Source of the DNA: Thiorhodococcus minor
Lineage (GTDB): Bacteria > Pseudomonadota > Gammaproteobacteria > Chromatiales > Chromatiaceae
Direction of reading: 5' to 3'
DNA length: 64,000 nucleotides
Assembly (NCBI RefSeq): GCF_010820565.1
Contig: NZ_JAAIJQ010000005.1
Coordinates: 58,558-122,557, forward strand
A model generated the notes under the pieces. That model was given only the letters and a program-made list of their open reading frames with translations. It was not told the DNA's origin and made no database searches. Positions 34,420-42,682 of the stretch are shown here, piece after piece; position 1 is the first letter of the stretch; each line of letters opens with the position of its first letter. A program made the position numbers and the translations under genes.

Positions 34420-34443
34420 GAGCCCCGGTGCTCGCCGGGGCTC
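34420..34443 (+). terminator. Strong GC hairpin after rplI
   Basis: GAGCCCCGG (34420-34428), loop TGCTCG, CCGGGGCTC (34435-34443), a perfect 9-bp stem 9 bp after the rplI stop. No T-run follows, so it may attenuate or protect the transcript rather than fully terminate before dnaB. Confidence 0.6.
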
Positions 34444-34708
34444 CTGGTCCGCCCGGACCTTCCGTGCTCGCGATGTCCGTTCTTGCCCTCCGCGGCACGC
34501 ACTGTCGACGTGTCGCGCGCGTTGTCGGCACCTCGCATCCAGATCTTCTTGCGCGTCCCTCGCCCTGGTCGCAGAATCTCCGTTCGCGATCTTCTTGAAT
34601 GCTTCCCGCGTCGAGGGCTCGAGCCTGTCTCGCTGCTCGACGAGCCTGCAGTCGCCGCCGCCTTCGATGTCCGGCGGATACGCCCGCCATCGCACTGCCC
34701 GAGGACTC

Positions 34709-36115
34709 ATGTTCGATTCAGCCCCCAATGAGATGATGCCGCTCGGCCCCGAGGGTGCGGTAGACGAGCTGCGCGTGCCGCCGCACAACATCAATGCCGA
34801 GCAGTCGCTGCTCGGCGGTCTCATGCTCGACAACAGTGCTTGGGATCGCATCGCCGACAAGGTGAGTGAGGGCGATCTCTATCGCCGCGAGCATCGGCTG
34901 ATCTTCGGCGCCATCGCCAGGCTGGCCGAGGAGGATCAGCCCTTCGACGTCGTCACCCTGGCAGAGATGCTCGAGCGCACCGAGCGTCTGGAGGACGCTG
35001 GCGGCCTGTCGTACTTGGGTATGCTGGCGAACGAGACGCCGAGCGCGGCGAACATCAAGGCCTATGCGCGCATCGTGCGCCACAACTCGGTGCTGCGCCA
35101 GATGATCTCCGCCGGCACCGCCATCGCGGACAGTGGCTACAACCCGCAAGGCAGGGACGCGGCAGAGCTTCTCGACGAGGCCGAGCGACGCGTCTTTGCG
35201 ATCGCGGAGCAGGAGGCGCGCGGCGGCGGTGGCTTCCAGCCCATCAAGACGCTGCTGGGGATGGCGGTCGAGCGGATCGACATGCTCTATCAGCGCGACG
35301 AGCCTATCACCGGGCTGGGGAGCGGCTTCTCGGATTTCGACATGATGACCTCCGGGCTGCAGCCGTCAGACCTCATCATCGTCGCCGGCCGGCCGTCCAT
35401 GGGTAAGACCACCTTCGCCATGAACATCGCCGAGAACGTGGCCATCCAGTCCAAGCGTCCGGTCGCGGTCTTCAGTATGGAGATGCCGGGCGACTCGCTC
35501 GCGATGCGCATGATGTCGTCGCTGGGCCGTATCGATCAGCATCGCGTGAGAACCGGCAAGCTCGAGGACGATGAGTGGCCACGCTTGACCTCGGCGGTCA
35601 ACATCCTTGCCGGTGCCGCGATGTTCATCGACGACACGCCCGCGCTTTCGCCGACTGAGGTGCGCGCGCGCGCGCGGCGCCTCAAGCGCGAGCAGGGCGA
35701 TCTCGGTCTCGTCGTCCTCGACTATCTGCAGCTGATGCAGGCGCCGGGCGCGGGCGAGAATCGCGCAACAGAGATCTCCGCCATCTCCAGATCGCTCAAG
35801 GGGCTGGCGAAAGAGCTGAACGTGCCCGTGATCGCCCTGTCGCAGCTGAACCGAAGTCTGGAGCAGCGTCCGAACAAACGCCCGGTGATGTCGGACCTGC
35901 GTGAGTCGGGCGCAATCGAGCAGGACGCCGACCTCATCGTCTTCATCTATCGGGACGAGGTCTACAACGAGGACAGCAACGACAAAGGCCTTGCCGAGAT
36001 CATCATCGGCAAGCAGCGCAACGGCCCCATCGGCACCGTCAGGCTGACCTTCCTCGGCAAGTACACCAAGTTCGAGAATTACATCGGCAACTACTATGGC
36101 GAGGGCGGCGGCTGA
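34709..36115 (+). CDS. dnaB: Replicative DNA helicase DnaB
   Basis: 468 residues, close to the E. coli length, without an intein. The N-terminal collar domain (25-130) carries the expected VPPHNINAEQSLLGGLMLDN. The RecA-like C-terminal domain has Walker A GRPSMGKT (227-234), Walker B LGLVVLDYLQLM, and the conserved NRSLEQRPNKRPVMSDLRES. It unwinds DNA ahead of the replisome. The start at ATG 34709 fits the family; the frame is open upstream through the 298-bp intergenic region without similarity. It is convergent with the next gene, whose stop is 3 bp away. Confidence 0.97.
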   Translation: MFDSAPNEMMPLGPEGAVDELRVPPHNINAEQSLLGGLMLDNSAWDRIADKVSEGDLYRREHRLIFGAIARLAEEDQPFDVVTLAEMLERTERLEDAGGLSYLGMLANETPSAANIKAYARIVRHNSVLRQMISAGTAIADSGYNPQGRDAAELLDEAERRVFAIAEQEARGGGGFQPIKTLLGMAVERIDMLYQRDEPITGLGSGFSDFDMMTSGLQPSDLIIVAGRPSMGKTTFAMNIAENVAIQSKRPVAVFSMEMPGDSLAMRMMSSLGRIDQHRVRTGKLEDDEWPRLTSAVNILAGAAMFIDDTPALSPTEVRARARRLKREQGDLGLVVLDYLQLMQAPGAGENRATEISAISRSLKGLAKELNVPVIALSQLNRSLEQRPNKRPVMSDLRESGAIEQDADLIVFIYRDEVYNEDSNDKGLAEIIIGKQRNGPIGTVRLTFLGKYTKFENYIGNYYGEGGG

Positions 36116-36118
36116 TCC

Positions 36119-37273
36119 CTAGGGGCTCGGGCTCGTCTGGGGTCGAGACGCGAAGGGCCGCAGGAGCCTTTGTCCGAGGGAGTGCCTCAGCCCTCGAGGC
36201 GAGGGCGGGCGCTTCGGGAGCTCGAAGGAATCCTGCAGGCGCCCGGCGACCGAGAGCAGGACCTCTGCAAGCGCTCTTTCGTCGAGGTGGGGCCTGGGGC
36301 GCAGCAGCGTCCGCGCGCCCCGGCGCGGCATAGCCTTGTCTTCGGCGAAGAGCTGGGCGCGGCCGAGATAGTCCCGGGCGATTCTTGCATTGGCGCGCTC
36401 GAAGCGCTGGCGGATTCGCGCCCGGTCGAGCCGCGTCAGCACGGTGGAGAGTGGTGGCGCCTGACGCATCTCCGGAATTCCGCTCGCATCCTTCAGGATC
36501 CTCAGCCGGATCTGATGCGCGCGGTGATAGTCCTCGGGGCGTCCGCGCCGCACGGCTTCGTCCCAGGTGGGCAGTGCCTGGTTGAGCCAATGCAGCAGCG
36601 CTGCCTCGGCGACGTTGAGCGATGTGTTGAGCGGCTTTTCCCTCCTGTATCCGGAGGCATCCCGGATGCCTAGAGCGTCCAAGAAGTCCTCCAAGACATC
36701 GCCGTGGGTCAGGTACGTGGGATCGTAGAGGCGCACGCGAATGGTTTCGCGGCCGAAGATCTCGGCCCAAGGCGCCAGCTTCCCGAGGAAGTCGTAGTAG
36801 CTGTTTCGCGGCGAGATCTCCCGCGGGCGAAACCAGGCGCGGCGTCCGCACTTGAGATGTGTCGAGAAGGCGGCGACGCCCATGTCTTCCTGTCGCCTCA
36901 GGTAGACCAGCACCTCCACCGGATGCAGACACAAGAGCTGTGCGAGCTGGGAGATTCCGGCCGACGACAAGCGCGATGACAGGTGCTCCGAGCTGAGCAC
37001 GAGTATTTCCGGTTTGGCGGCGAGGGCGTCTTCCAGGGCAGCCATGACCTCGACGACCTCGGGCCTGGCCTCTGGGTCGACGAAGTCGCAGCCGTTCGGC
37101 GGCAGTAGCGCGGCCGTCAGAGCTGCGTGCGCCTCATCTTGGCGGAGCGCGGGGTGCGCGGGGTACAGGATGCCGTGCTGCTGCCAGAGACGCTGACGGT
37201 TGGTGCTGCAGAACCTTTGGATGCTGGTCGTGCCGGTCTTCTCGAGACCGATGTGAAGGACGATGCGGGTCAT
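36119..37273 (-). CDS. P-loop sulfotransferase-like protein
   Basis: 384 residues. The N-terminus VLHIGLEKTGTTSIQRF is the PAPS-binding P-loop of sulfotransferase-fold proteins (K-T-G-T-T), and EILVLSSEHLSS followed by VEVLVYLRRQEDMGVAAFS matches the 3'-phosphate-binding Ser/Arg region. The C-terminal third is Arg-rich and not conserved. The acceptor is unknown; polysaccharide or cell-surface sulfation is one possibility. It ends 3 bp after the convergent dnaB stop. Confidence 0.8.
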   Translation of the reverse strand: MTRIVLHIGLEKTGTTSIQRFCSTNRQRLWQQHGILYPAHPALRQDEAHAALTAALLPPNGCDFVDPEARPEVVEVMAALEDALAAKPEILVLSSEHLSSRLSSAGISQLAQLLCLHPVEVLVYLRRQEDMGVAAFSTHLKCGRRAWFRPREISPRNSYYDFLGKLAPWAEIFGRETIRVRLYDPTYLTHGDVLEDFLDALGIRDASGYRREKPLNTSLNVAEAALLHWLNQALPTWDEAVRRGRPEDYHRAHQIRLRILKDASGIPEMRQAPPLSTVLTRLDRARIRQRFERANARIARDYLGRAQLFAEDKAMPRRGARTLLRPRPHLDERALAEVLLSVAGRLQDSFELPKRPPSPRGLRHSLGQRLLRPFASRPQTSPSP

Positions 37274-37467
37274 AGGAGCTACCGTGGTCGGGCTTGCGGC
37301 GTGGTCGGGGCGCCGCGGTCTTGAGGCTCCTTATGTTAGCGTGTTGGCGCCTGAGCGGGAGGGCATGAGGGACCCAAGTGTGGGGCTGTGCCGACAGCGC
37401 GCGGTGTCCGGGCGCTGATGCTTGGTGATCCAGCGCCCGGCTCGCTCAGGCTCGAGGTCGGCCTCGC

Positions 37468-37659
37468 CTATTTGGTCAGGATCAGTTTGTTGTTGCGGGT
37501 CATGCGCAGGTAGTAGTGGCTGCCCATGTGCTCGATCATCAGCAGGTTGTGCCCAGCCATGAGCGCTTTGCTGTCGATCCGCTTGGGCGCAGCGGTCTCG
37601 GGGCGATCCTTGCGTGCGCCTTGCTGGCGGCCATGTAGAGGGCGCTGGGTCGAAATCAT
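37468..37659 (-). CDS. hemP: Hemin uptake protein HemP
   Basis: 63 residues. The C-terminal part KRIDSKALMAGHNLLMIEHM ... YYLRMTRNNKLILTK is the HemP signature (small haem-uptake associated protein, ending in Lys-Leu-Ile-Leu-Thr-Lys). GGAG lies about 8 bases before ATG 37659. A sigma-70 promoter with an overlapping Fur box is found upstream, so it should be iron-repressed. Unusually, no haem receptor or hmu transporter gene follows in the window. Confidence 0.88.
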   Translation of the reverse strand: MISTQRPLHGRQQGARKDRPETAAPKRIDSKALMAGHNLLMIEHMGSHYYLRMTRNNKLILTK

Positions 37660-37703
37660 CGGCTTTCTCCGTGTTTGGCGCTGACAGCTGTCGGTTTTTA
37701 AGC

Positions 37704-37723
37704 GAATAATAATGATTCGCATT
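37704..37723 (-). promoter_or_regulatory. Candidate Fur box of hemP
   Basis: The minus strand reads AATGCGAATCATTATTATTC, a good match to the Fur consensus of inverted GATAAT-type hexamers. It lies immediately downstream of the -10 box, positioned to block initiation when iron is plentiful. Confidence 0.75.
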
Positions 37724-37724
37724 A

Positions 37725-37754
37725 AATCTATCTCGCATGTCTGCCGGCTGTCAA
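37725..37754 (-). promoter_or_regulatory. Sigma-70 promoter of hemP
   Basis: On the minus strand TTGACA (37754-37749) is followed by a 17-18 base spacer and ATAGAT/TAGATT (37731-37725). The start of transcription lies inside the Fur box and about 60 bases before the hemP ATG. Confidence 0.7.
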
Positions 37755-38160
37755 TCCTGCGTCGGTGCGATGCGTCCATGAGGGCTCCATGAGGGCTCCG
37801 TGGGGGCGGTACCCTTGCGCGGACGCTATCCTTAGGAGGTCTGCGTAACGGCCCCTGGGGCTGGTAGCGGGTTTGTCGCTTTGCCGGGGCTGTGCACCCT
37901 AGGCGCGGGTGTCCAGGTCGTCGCGTCCGTCGTGCTCGGGTCGGGCGTTCCCGGCTCGGGTGTCTCCTTCGCCTGGCCCAAGATGGGGCATCGCCGGCGG
38001 CGGTGCACTTCTATTGTGCGGGTCCTGGAGGGGAGCCTGAGGAGCCCTGCAAGAAAAGTTCGCAAAACAGTCGCCTATCAGGGCCGTGCCGAGCTGGCTG
38101 GCGGTGTGGATCTTGCTTGAAAGGGCTTAAGATGGGCCGTGCTGCAGGAGCCGTTTTGCC
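37755..38160. other. Intergenic region, nothing recognised
   Basis: The 406-bp remainder of the gap before the ATP-grasp gene contains no open frame with a plausible ribosome site, no RNA gene I can recognise, and none of the dispersed repeats. A short direct duplication, ATGAGGGCTCC twice, lies at about 37779-37798. Confidence 0.4.
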
Positions 38161-39633
38161 ATGTTCAGACAGTTTCAAGCCAATGGCGGCGGACAGTTGT
38201 TGGACCATTCCGAGGGTCCCGCCATGGCCTTTCATGAGTTCTATCGAGACGACTTCCGCCCCCGCGACCACTACCTCGCCATGTGGGAGCATATCCAGGG
38301 GATCGGTCAGCAGGGCTTGGCCCGCAAGGCCAGGGACGCGCAGCTGGCGCTGCACAACGAGGGTGTGACCTTCACGCTCTATTCGGGCAAGGACAAAGGG
38401 ATCGAGCGGGTCTGGCCCCTCGATATTCTCCCCCGCATCATCCCGGCCCGGGAGTGGCAGCCGATCGAGGCCGGGCTCAAGCAGCGGGTTTGTGCCCTGA
38501 ATCTCTTCCTCAAGGATCTCTATCACGGGCAGCAGATCCTGAAGGATGGTGTGGTTCCGCCCGAGCTCATCTATCGCGGCAAGGATCTGTGCAGAGAGAT
38601 CATGGATGTCGATCCGCCGGGAGACATCTATCTCCACATCAGTGGCGTCGATCTCATTCGTGACGAGGACGGCCGCTATCTCGTTCTGGAAGACAACCTG
38701 CGCACGCCATCGGGTGTCTCCTATATGATCGAGAATCGCGTCATCCAGCGCCGCCTTCTGCCCGAGCTCTTCTCCAATTATCGTGTCCGGCGCGTCGAGC
38801 ACTATCCGGAGCATTTGCTGCAGGCGCTTCGGTATCTGTCGCCGCGCGGTCCCGACGCGGCGGTGGTGGTCGTGCTGACGCCCGGCCTATTCAATGCCGC
38901 CTACTTCGAGCACAGTTTTCTCGCCAGGGAGATGGGGGTCGAGCTGGCCGAGGGACGGGACCTGGTGTGCAAGAACGACAAGGTCTATCTCAAGACGACG
39001 CTCGGGCTGCGGCAGGTCGACGTGATCTACAGGCGCATCGACGACGAGTACCTGGATCCCCTGGTGTTCAGGGCGGATTCGGTGCTCGGGGCCGCGGGCC
39101 TCATCAACGCCTGGCGGGCGGGCAATGTCGCGCTGGTCAATGCGCCCGGGACGGGGATCGCGGACGACAAGGCCGTCTACGCCTACGTGCCGGACATCAT
39201 CCGCTATTATCTCGGCGAGACCCCCATTCTGCCGAGCGTGCCGACCTATCAGATGACGGATCATCAGGACCGCACCTATGTCCTCGACAACATGGAGAAG
39301 ATGGTCATCAAGGCGGTTGCCGAGTCCGGTGGCTACGGCATGCTCATGGGGCCGGACTCCACGGCGGCGCAGCGCGATCAGTTCGCGAAGAAGATCGTCG
39401 CGGCGCCGCGCCACTACATCGCGCAGCCGGTCGTACAGATCTCACGGCACCTCTGCTATCTGGATGCCGAGCTGGAATCGCGCCATCTCGACCTACGTCC
39501 CTTCTGTATCTACGGCCGCGACATCGAGGTGGTCCCCGGGGGGCTTACGCGCGTCGCCATGAGGCGCGGCTCGCTGGTGGTCAATTCCTCTCAGGGGGGC
39601 GGCAGCAAGGACACCTGGGTGCTGGCGGACTGA
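38161..39633 (+). CDS. Circularly permuted type 2 ATP-grasp protein
   Basis: 490 residues of the DUF404/DUF407 (CP_ATPgrasp_2) family: WPLDILPRIIPAREWQPIEA, then IYLHISGVDLIRDEDGRYLV, ESGGYGMLMGP (ATP-binding loop) and VVNSSQGGGSKDTWVL at the end. These enzymes probably make an amide or peptide bond. The following two genes are an alpha-E (DUF403) protein and a transglutaminase-like protein, the well-known conserved trio; the pathway is uncharacterised but thought to produce a modified peptide. Confidence 0.9.
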   Translation: MFRQFQANGGGQLLDHSEGPAMAFHEFYRDDFRPRDHYLAMWEHIQGIGQQGLARKARDAQLALHNEGVTFTLYSGKDKGIERVWPLDILPRIIPAREWQPIEAGLKQRVCALNLFLKDLYHGQQILKDGVVPPELIYRGKDLCREIMDVDPPGDIYLHISGVDLIRDEDGRYLVLEDNLRTPSGVSYMIENRVIQRRLLPELFSNYRVRRVEHYPEHLLQALRYLSPRGPDAAVVVVLTPGLFNAAYFEHSFLAREMGVELAEGRDLVCKNDKVYLKTTLGLRQVDVIYRRIDDEYLDPLVFRADSVLGAAGLINAWRAGNVALVNAPGTGIADDKAVYAYVPDIIRYYLGETPILPSVPTYQMTDHQDRTYVLDNMEKMVIKAVAESGGYGMLMGPDSTAAQRDQFAKKIVAAPRHYIAQPVVQISRHLCYLDAELESRHLDLRPFCIYGRDIEVVPGGLTRVAMRRGSLVVNSSQGGGSKDTWVLAD

Positions 39634-39652
39634 TGTCGATGCGTAACGCCGA

Positions 39653-40615
39653 ATGTTGAGCCGTATCGCCGAGTCGCTCTACTGGATGGCGCGTCATCTG
39701 GAGCGCGCCGACAATACCGCGCGTGCCCTGGATATCAATGTCGTCCACATGCTCGAGTCGGATGAGGGGCTGACCGAAGACGCGCAGTGGCGGCCTCTGC
39801 TCACCATCTTCGGGGCCGATGCGGGTTTCGAGGCACGCTATCCCGACCGTCGCGCGACCGTCCAGCGCGTGATTCATTTCCTGACGCAGGACCCGGCCAA
39901 CCCCGGCTGCATCCATAACTCCCTGAGGCTGGCACGCGAGAACGCCCGCGCTGCGCGTGATCGCATCTCCACCGCCATGTGGGAGAGCCTCAACGGGTTT
40001 TGGCTGGCCGCGGACGATCATCTTCAGGCCAAGCTGCCGCCATGGCGCGCCGCCGAGCTCTACAGCTTCATCCATCGCGAGGTCGCGACCTTCCTCGGTC
40101 TGACCCAGACGACAATGATGCGCGGCGAGGCGCATAGCTTCGTGCGCTTGGGGAGCCTGCAAGAGCGGGCCGACATGACCGCGCGGATCTTGGACGTGCG
40201 CTACCATCTGCTGCTCCCGGATCTGAGCCTCGTCGGCTCGCCACTCGATTACTACCAATGGGGCGCCCTACTCAAATCGCTTTCTGGCTTCGAGTCTTAC
40301 CGCCGCTGCCATCAGAATGGTATCCGCCCCATCGACGTGGTTGAGTTTGTGATACTCAACCCGGATTTCCCTCGTTCCATCACCTACTGTGTCAATGCGC
40401 TCGAGCACGCCCTGACGCGGATCGGCTACTCGCCCGATGGCGTGGCAGCGGCTGCGATAGCGGCACTGCGTGATCAGATCCTCGAGATGGAGCCCGGCCG
40501 CATCATCGAGTCCGGGCTGCATCAATATCTCGAGGGGCTGCTCATGTGCTTGGCCGGGCTCGGAGACGCCCTGAGCACCGACTATTTCGAAGCCTACCCG
40601 GGGGACGCGTCTTGA
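39653..40615 (+). CDS. Alpha-E (DUF403) domain protein
   Basis: 320 residues, almost wholly helical, starting with the family's MLSRIAESLYWMARHLERAD and containing WESLNGFWLAADDH and HSFVRLGSLQERADMTARIL, the repeated alpha-E motif. It is always encoded next to CP_ATPgrasp proteins, with which it is thought to act. It is 19 bp after the ATP-grasp gene, and its stop overlaps the TTG start of the next gene. Confidence 0.9.
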   Translation: MLSRIAESLYWMARHLERADNTARALDINVVHMLESDEGLTEDAQWRPLLTIFGADAGFEARYPDRRATVQRVIHFLTQDPANPGCIHNSLRLARENARAARDRISTAMWESLNGFWLAADDHLQAKLPPWRAAELYSFIHREVATFLGLTQTTMMRGEAHSFVRLGSLQERADMTARILDVRYHLLLPDLSLVGSPLDYYQWGALLKSLSGFESYRRCHQNGIRPIDVVEFVILNPDFPRSITYCVNALEHALTRIGYSPDGVAAAAIAALRDQILEMEPGRIIESGLHQYLEGLLMCLAGLGDALSTDYFEAYPGDAS

Positions 40616-41502
40616 GGTACCACATCCAGCGCGCTTGCCGCATGAGATTCAGCGTTCCGGCGCGCGAGCACCACGTCCAGATCCGTCTGGCCCCCTCGCA
40701 TGACCAGGACCAATCGGTGATTCGGGTCCTGCTCGATGTGGCTCCCAAGACGCATGCCGCCAGGGCCTACGACGGTTTCGGAAACCTCGCGCATCACTTC
40801 GCCATCCTCGCTGCTCACGAGGAGCTCAGCTTCGAGATCGAGGCAGAGGTCGAGACGCGTCACGCCAATCCTTTCGATTTCGACCTGGTCCCGAGCGCGC
40901 ATGAGCTGGATTGGATCGCCGAGCGTCTGCGTCAATCCCCTAGGCTCTGGGACCTGGTGCTGCATCGCAGCGCTATGACGCCCGAGCTGCCCCAGGAGAT
41001 CGCGGGTCAGACGGTCCCCGTCTTACGGGAAGGTCGGCAGCTGATCGATCAGGTGCAGGATCTGATGCGCTGGATGCGCGGCCTCATCGCCTACCGGCCA
41101 GCCGAGGCGGAGCCGGCCCTCGCCCTAGTCTCGGCGCTGGAGGGCGGGGCTGGGAGCGCAGGCGATCTGGCGCATCTGCTCATCGCCGTCGCGCGCCAAT
41201 GGCAGGTCCCGGCCCGTTTCGTTTCCGGCTATCTGGATGCCGCCTATTTCGACCCGGATAGCAGCGCGGATCTGGATGCGCTTCCCCAGCGCCAGCACCA
41301 TTGGGCCGAGGTGCTGATTCCGGGCTCCGGCTGGACCGGCTTCGATCCGGCCTTGGGTCTGCTCGCCGACGCGACCTATGTGCGTGTGGCCGTTGGCCGG
41401 GACGCCCAAGATACTGCGGCGATCAAGCAGAGCTGCCGTGGCGACGGGATCGCGCCTGAGGTCGATGACAGGCTCAGCGTCTCCCGCTTGAGCCTGTCCT
41501 AG
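40612..41502 (+). CDS. Transglutaminase-like protein with the catalytic Cys replaced
   Basis: 296 residues from TTG 40612 (TTGA overlap with the upstream stop), which restores the family's N-terminal beta-domain start (LRYHIQRACRMRFSVPAREH); ATG 40642 is the alternative. The core retains PARFVSGYLDAAYF, HHWAEVLIPGSGWTGFDPAL with His230 and Asp245. However, the segment that should read G-x-C-x-D is G-S-A-G-D (Ala183), so the nucleophilic Cys is missing. If the sequence is correct the protein cannot be a cysteine transglutaminase or protease and may be a binding partner. It completes the ATP-grasp/alpha-E trio. Confidence 0.85.
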   Translation: MRYHIQRACRMRFSVPAREHHVQIRLAPSHDQDQSVIRVLLDVAPKTHAARAYDGFGNLAHHFAILAAHEELSFEIEAEVETRHANPFDFDLVPSAHELDWIAERLRQSPRLWDLVLHRSAMTPELPQEIAGQTVPVLREGRQLIDQVQDLMRWMRGLIAYRPAEAEPALALVSALEGGAGSAGDLAHLLIAVARQWQVPARFVSGYLDAAYFDPDSSADLDALPQRQHHWAEVLIPGSGWTGFDPALGLLADATYVRVAVGRDAQDTAAIKQSCRGDGIAPEVDDRLSVSRLSLS

Positions 41503-41647
41503 GGCGGCGATTGCCAAAGGGCGATCCGATCCAGCACAAGCGCCCGCGCTGAGCCTGGCTGACGTCTCATCTGCGCGGGGCCGGTAGCCAGTCGGCGAGA
41601 TTTCTTGGAAACGTGCAGGCGCGCAAGCGTCCAAGGGCCGGCGGCGG

Positions 41648-42070
41648 CTAATTCTCTACCTTAGACGCACGCGTCAGCTTCGCGAAGCGCACGCCTCTGA
41701 GACCGCCGATCTCGAGACTGAGCCGCTCGATCTCGGCCGGCATCCCGCGAATGATGATGGTCTCCAGGCAATTGTGGTGATCCATATGCACGTGCGTCGT
41801 TGCGACGACACGGACATATTGCCTGTGCTGGATCTCCAGGATCTGTTGTGTCAGCTCGCGCTGATGGTGGTCGTAGACGATCGTCAGGACGCCGGCGACC
41901 TCCGTCTCCCCGCGCTCCCATAGGTCTTCGACGAGGCGCTCGCGGATCAGATCGCGAACCAGCTCCGAGCGTGACGCATAGCCCTTGTTGACGACGCGCG
42001 CGTCGAGCTCATCCAAGAGCGGCTTGGGTAGGGAGACACTGAACCTGATGGTTTCGTCGGAGCTCGGCAT
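41648..42070 (-). CDS. nikR: Nickel-responsive regulator NikR
   Basis: 140 residues: an N-terminal ribbon-helix-helix DNA-binding domain ([20 protein letters not shown]) and a C-terminal ACT-like nickel domain. The four high-affinity Ni ligands of E. coli NikR are all present: His82 (EIQHRQY), His93 and His95 (TTHVHMD), and Cys101 (HHNCLE). It represses nickel uptake when nickel is plentiful. The ECF-type nickel transporter lies 3 kb away, with a matching operator upstream (48847-48875). Confidence 0.93.
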   Translation of the reverse strand: MPSSDETIRFSVSLPKPLLDELDARVVNKGYASRSELVRDLIRERLVEDLWERGETEVAGVLTIVYDHHQRELTQQILEIQHRQYVRVVATTHVHMDHHNCLETIIIRGMPAEIERLSLEIGGLRGVRFAKLTRASKVEN

Positions 42071-42111
42071 GTGGGCGGGAGTTAGAAGCCTGGGGGCTCA
42101 GATGCTTGTAC

Positions 42112-42146
42112 AAAAAATGCCTCGACGCAACAGCGACGAGGCATTT
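42112..42146 (-). terminator. Rho-independent terminator after the small gene at 42168-42341
   Basis: On the minus strand a 10-bp stem, AAATGCCTCG paired with CGAGGCATTT, encloses a 12-base loop and is followed by a T-run. It lies 22 bp after the small gene's stop and before nikR, separating the two transcription units. Confidence 0.85.
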
Positions 42147-42167
42147 CAGAACAGCTGGGGACGCCGA

Positions 42168-42341
42168 TCAATGCGACCAGGCATTGATCTTGGTGTGCTC
42201 GTCCTGCTGGACCGCCTGGACTTCGACGATCGGCTCCTTGGCTGCTTCAGCGGCGAGTCGGTCTTCTTCCGACATCACCATGGTCGTTTGAACGCCACCG
42301 ACCAGAACGGCGACTGCTGCGAGGATTCCAAGTGCACCCAT
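42168..42341 (-). CDS. Small single-pass membrane protein
   Basis: 57 residues: an N-terminal hydrophobic segment (MGALGILAAVAVLVGGVQTT) and an acidic C-terminal half (EEDRLAAEAAKEPIVEVQAV). GGAG is 8 bases before ATG 42341, and a clean terminator follows the stop, so this is a genuine one-gene unit. No family recognised. Confidence 0.7.
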   Translation of the reverse strand: MGALGILAAVAVLVGGVQTTMVMSEEDRLAAEAAKEPIVEVQAVQQDEHTKINAWSH

Positions 42342-42682
42342 GTTACTTCTCCAATCAGGTGTGTTGACTCTATGGTTCGTTATTATATAAGCATATTCTA
42401 ATTTATCAACCCCTGATTTGTGATCGCTGTCGCCTTTTGGGGACTGTGGCCGAGAGGCTGCGATCTTGGCGATGGGGCGGCTCGCTCGCAAGTCTCGTCA
42501 GCGTGCGTGGCGCTTTGCCGAAATCCGTCCGAAACCTTGATATCGGGCTCAGTTTGGCATGACTCAGTCGGCTTCGCATCGATCAAAGGCCTCCCGTCTG
42601 TGATCCCTGTCCTGCCTCCATGGTCTACTTTGAGTGACAATCAGACCGGATGAGCCATCAATCACATGGAGCCCAGATCGTC
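42342..42682. other. Intergenic region between divergent genes
   Basis: About 340 bp holding the promoters of the small membrane protein (leftward) and the HerA-like gene (rightward). The part at 42370-42420 is AT-rich (TTATTATATAAGCATATTCT), a likely promoter region, but I cannot fix paired boxes. No repeat or RNA gene seen. Confidence 0.4.
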
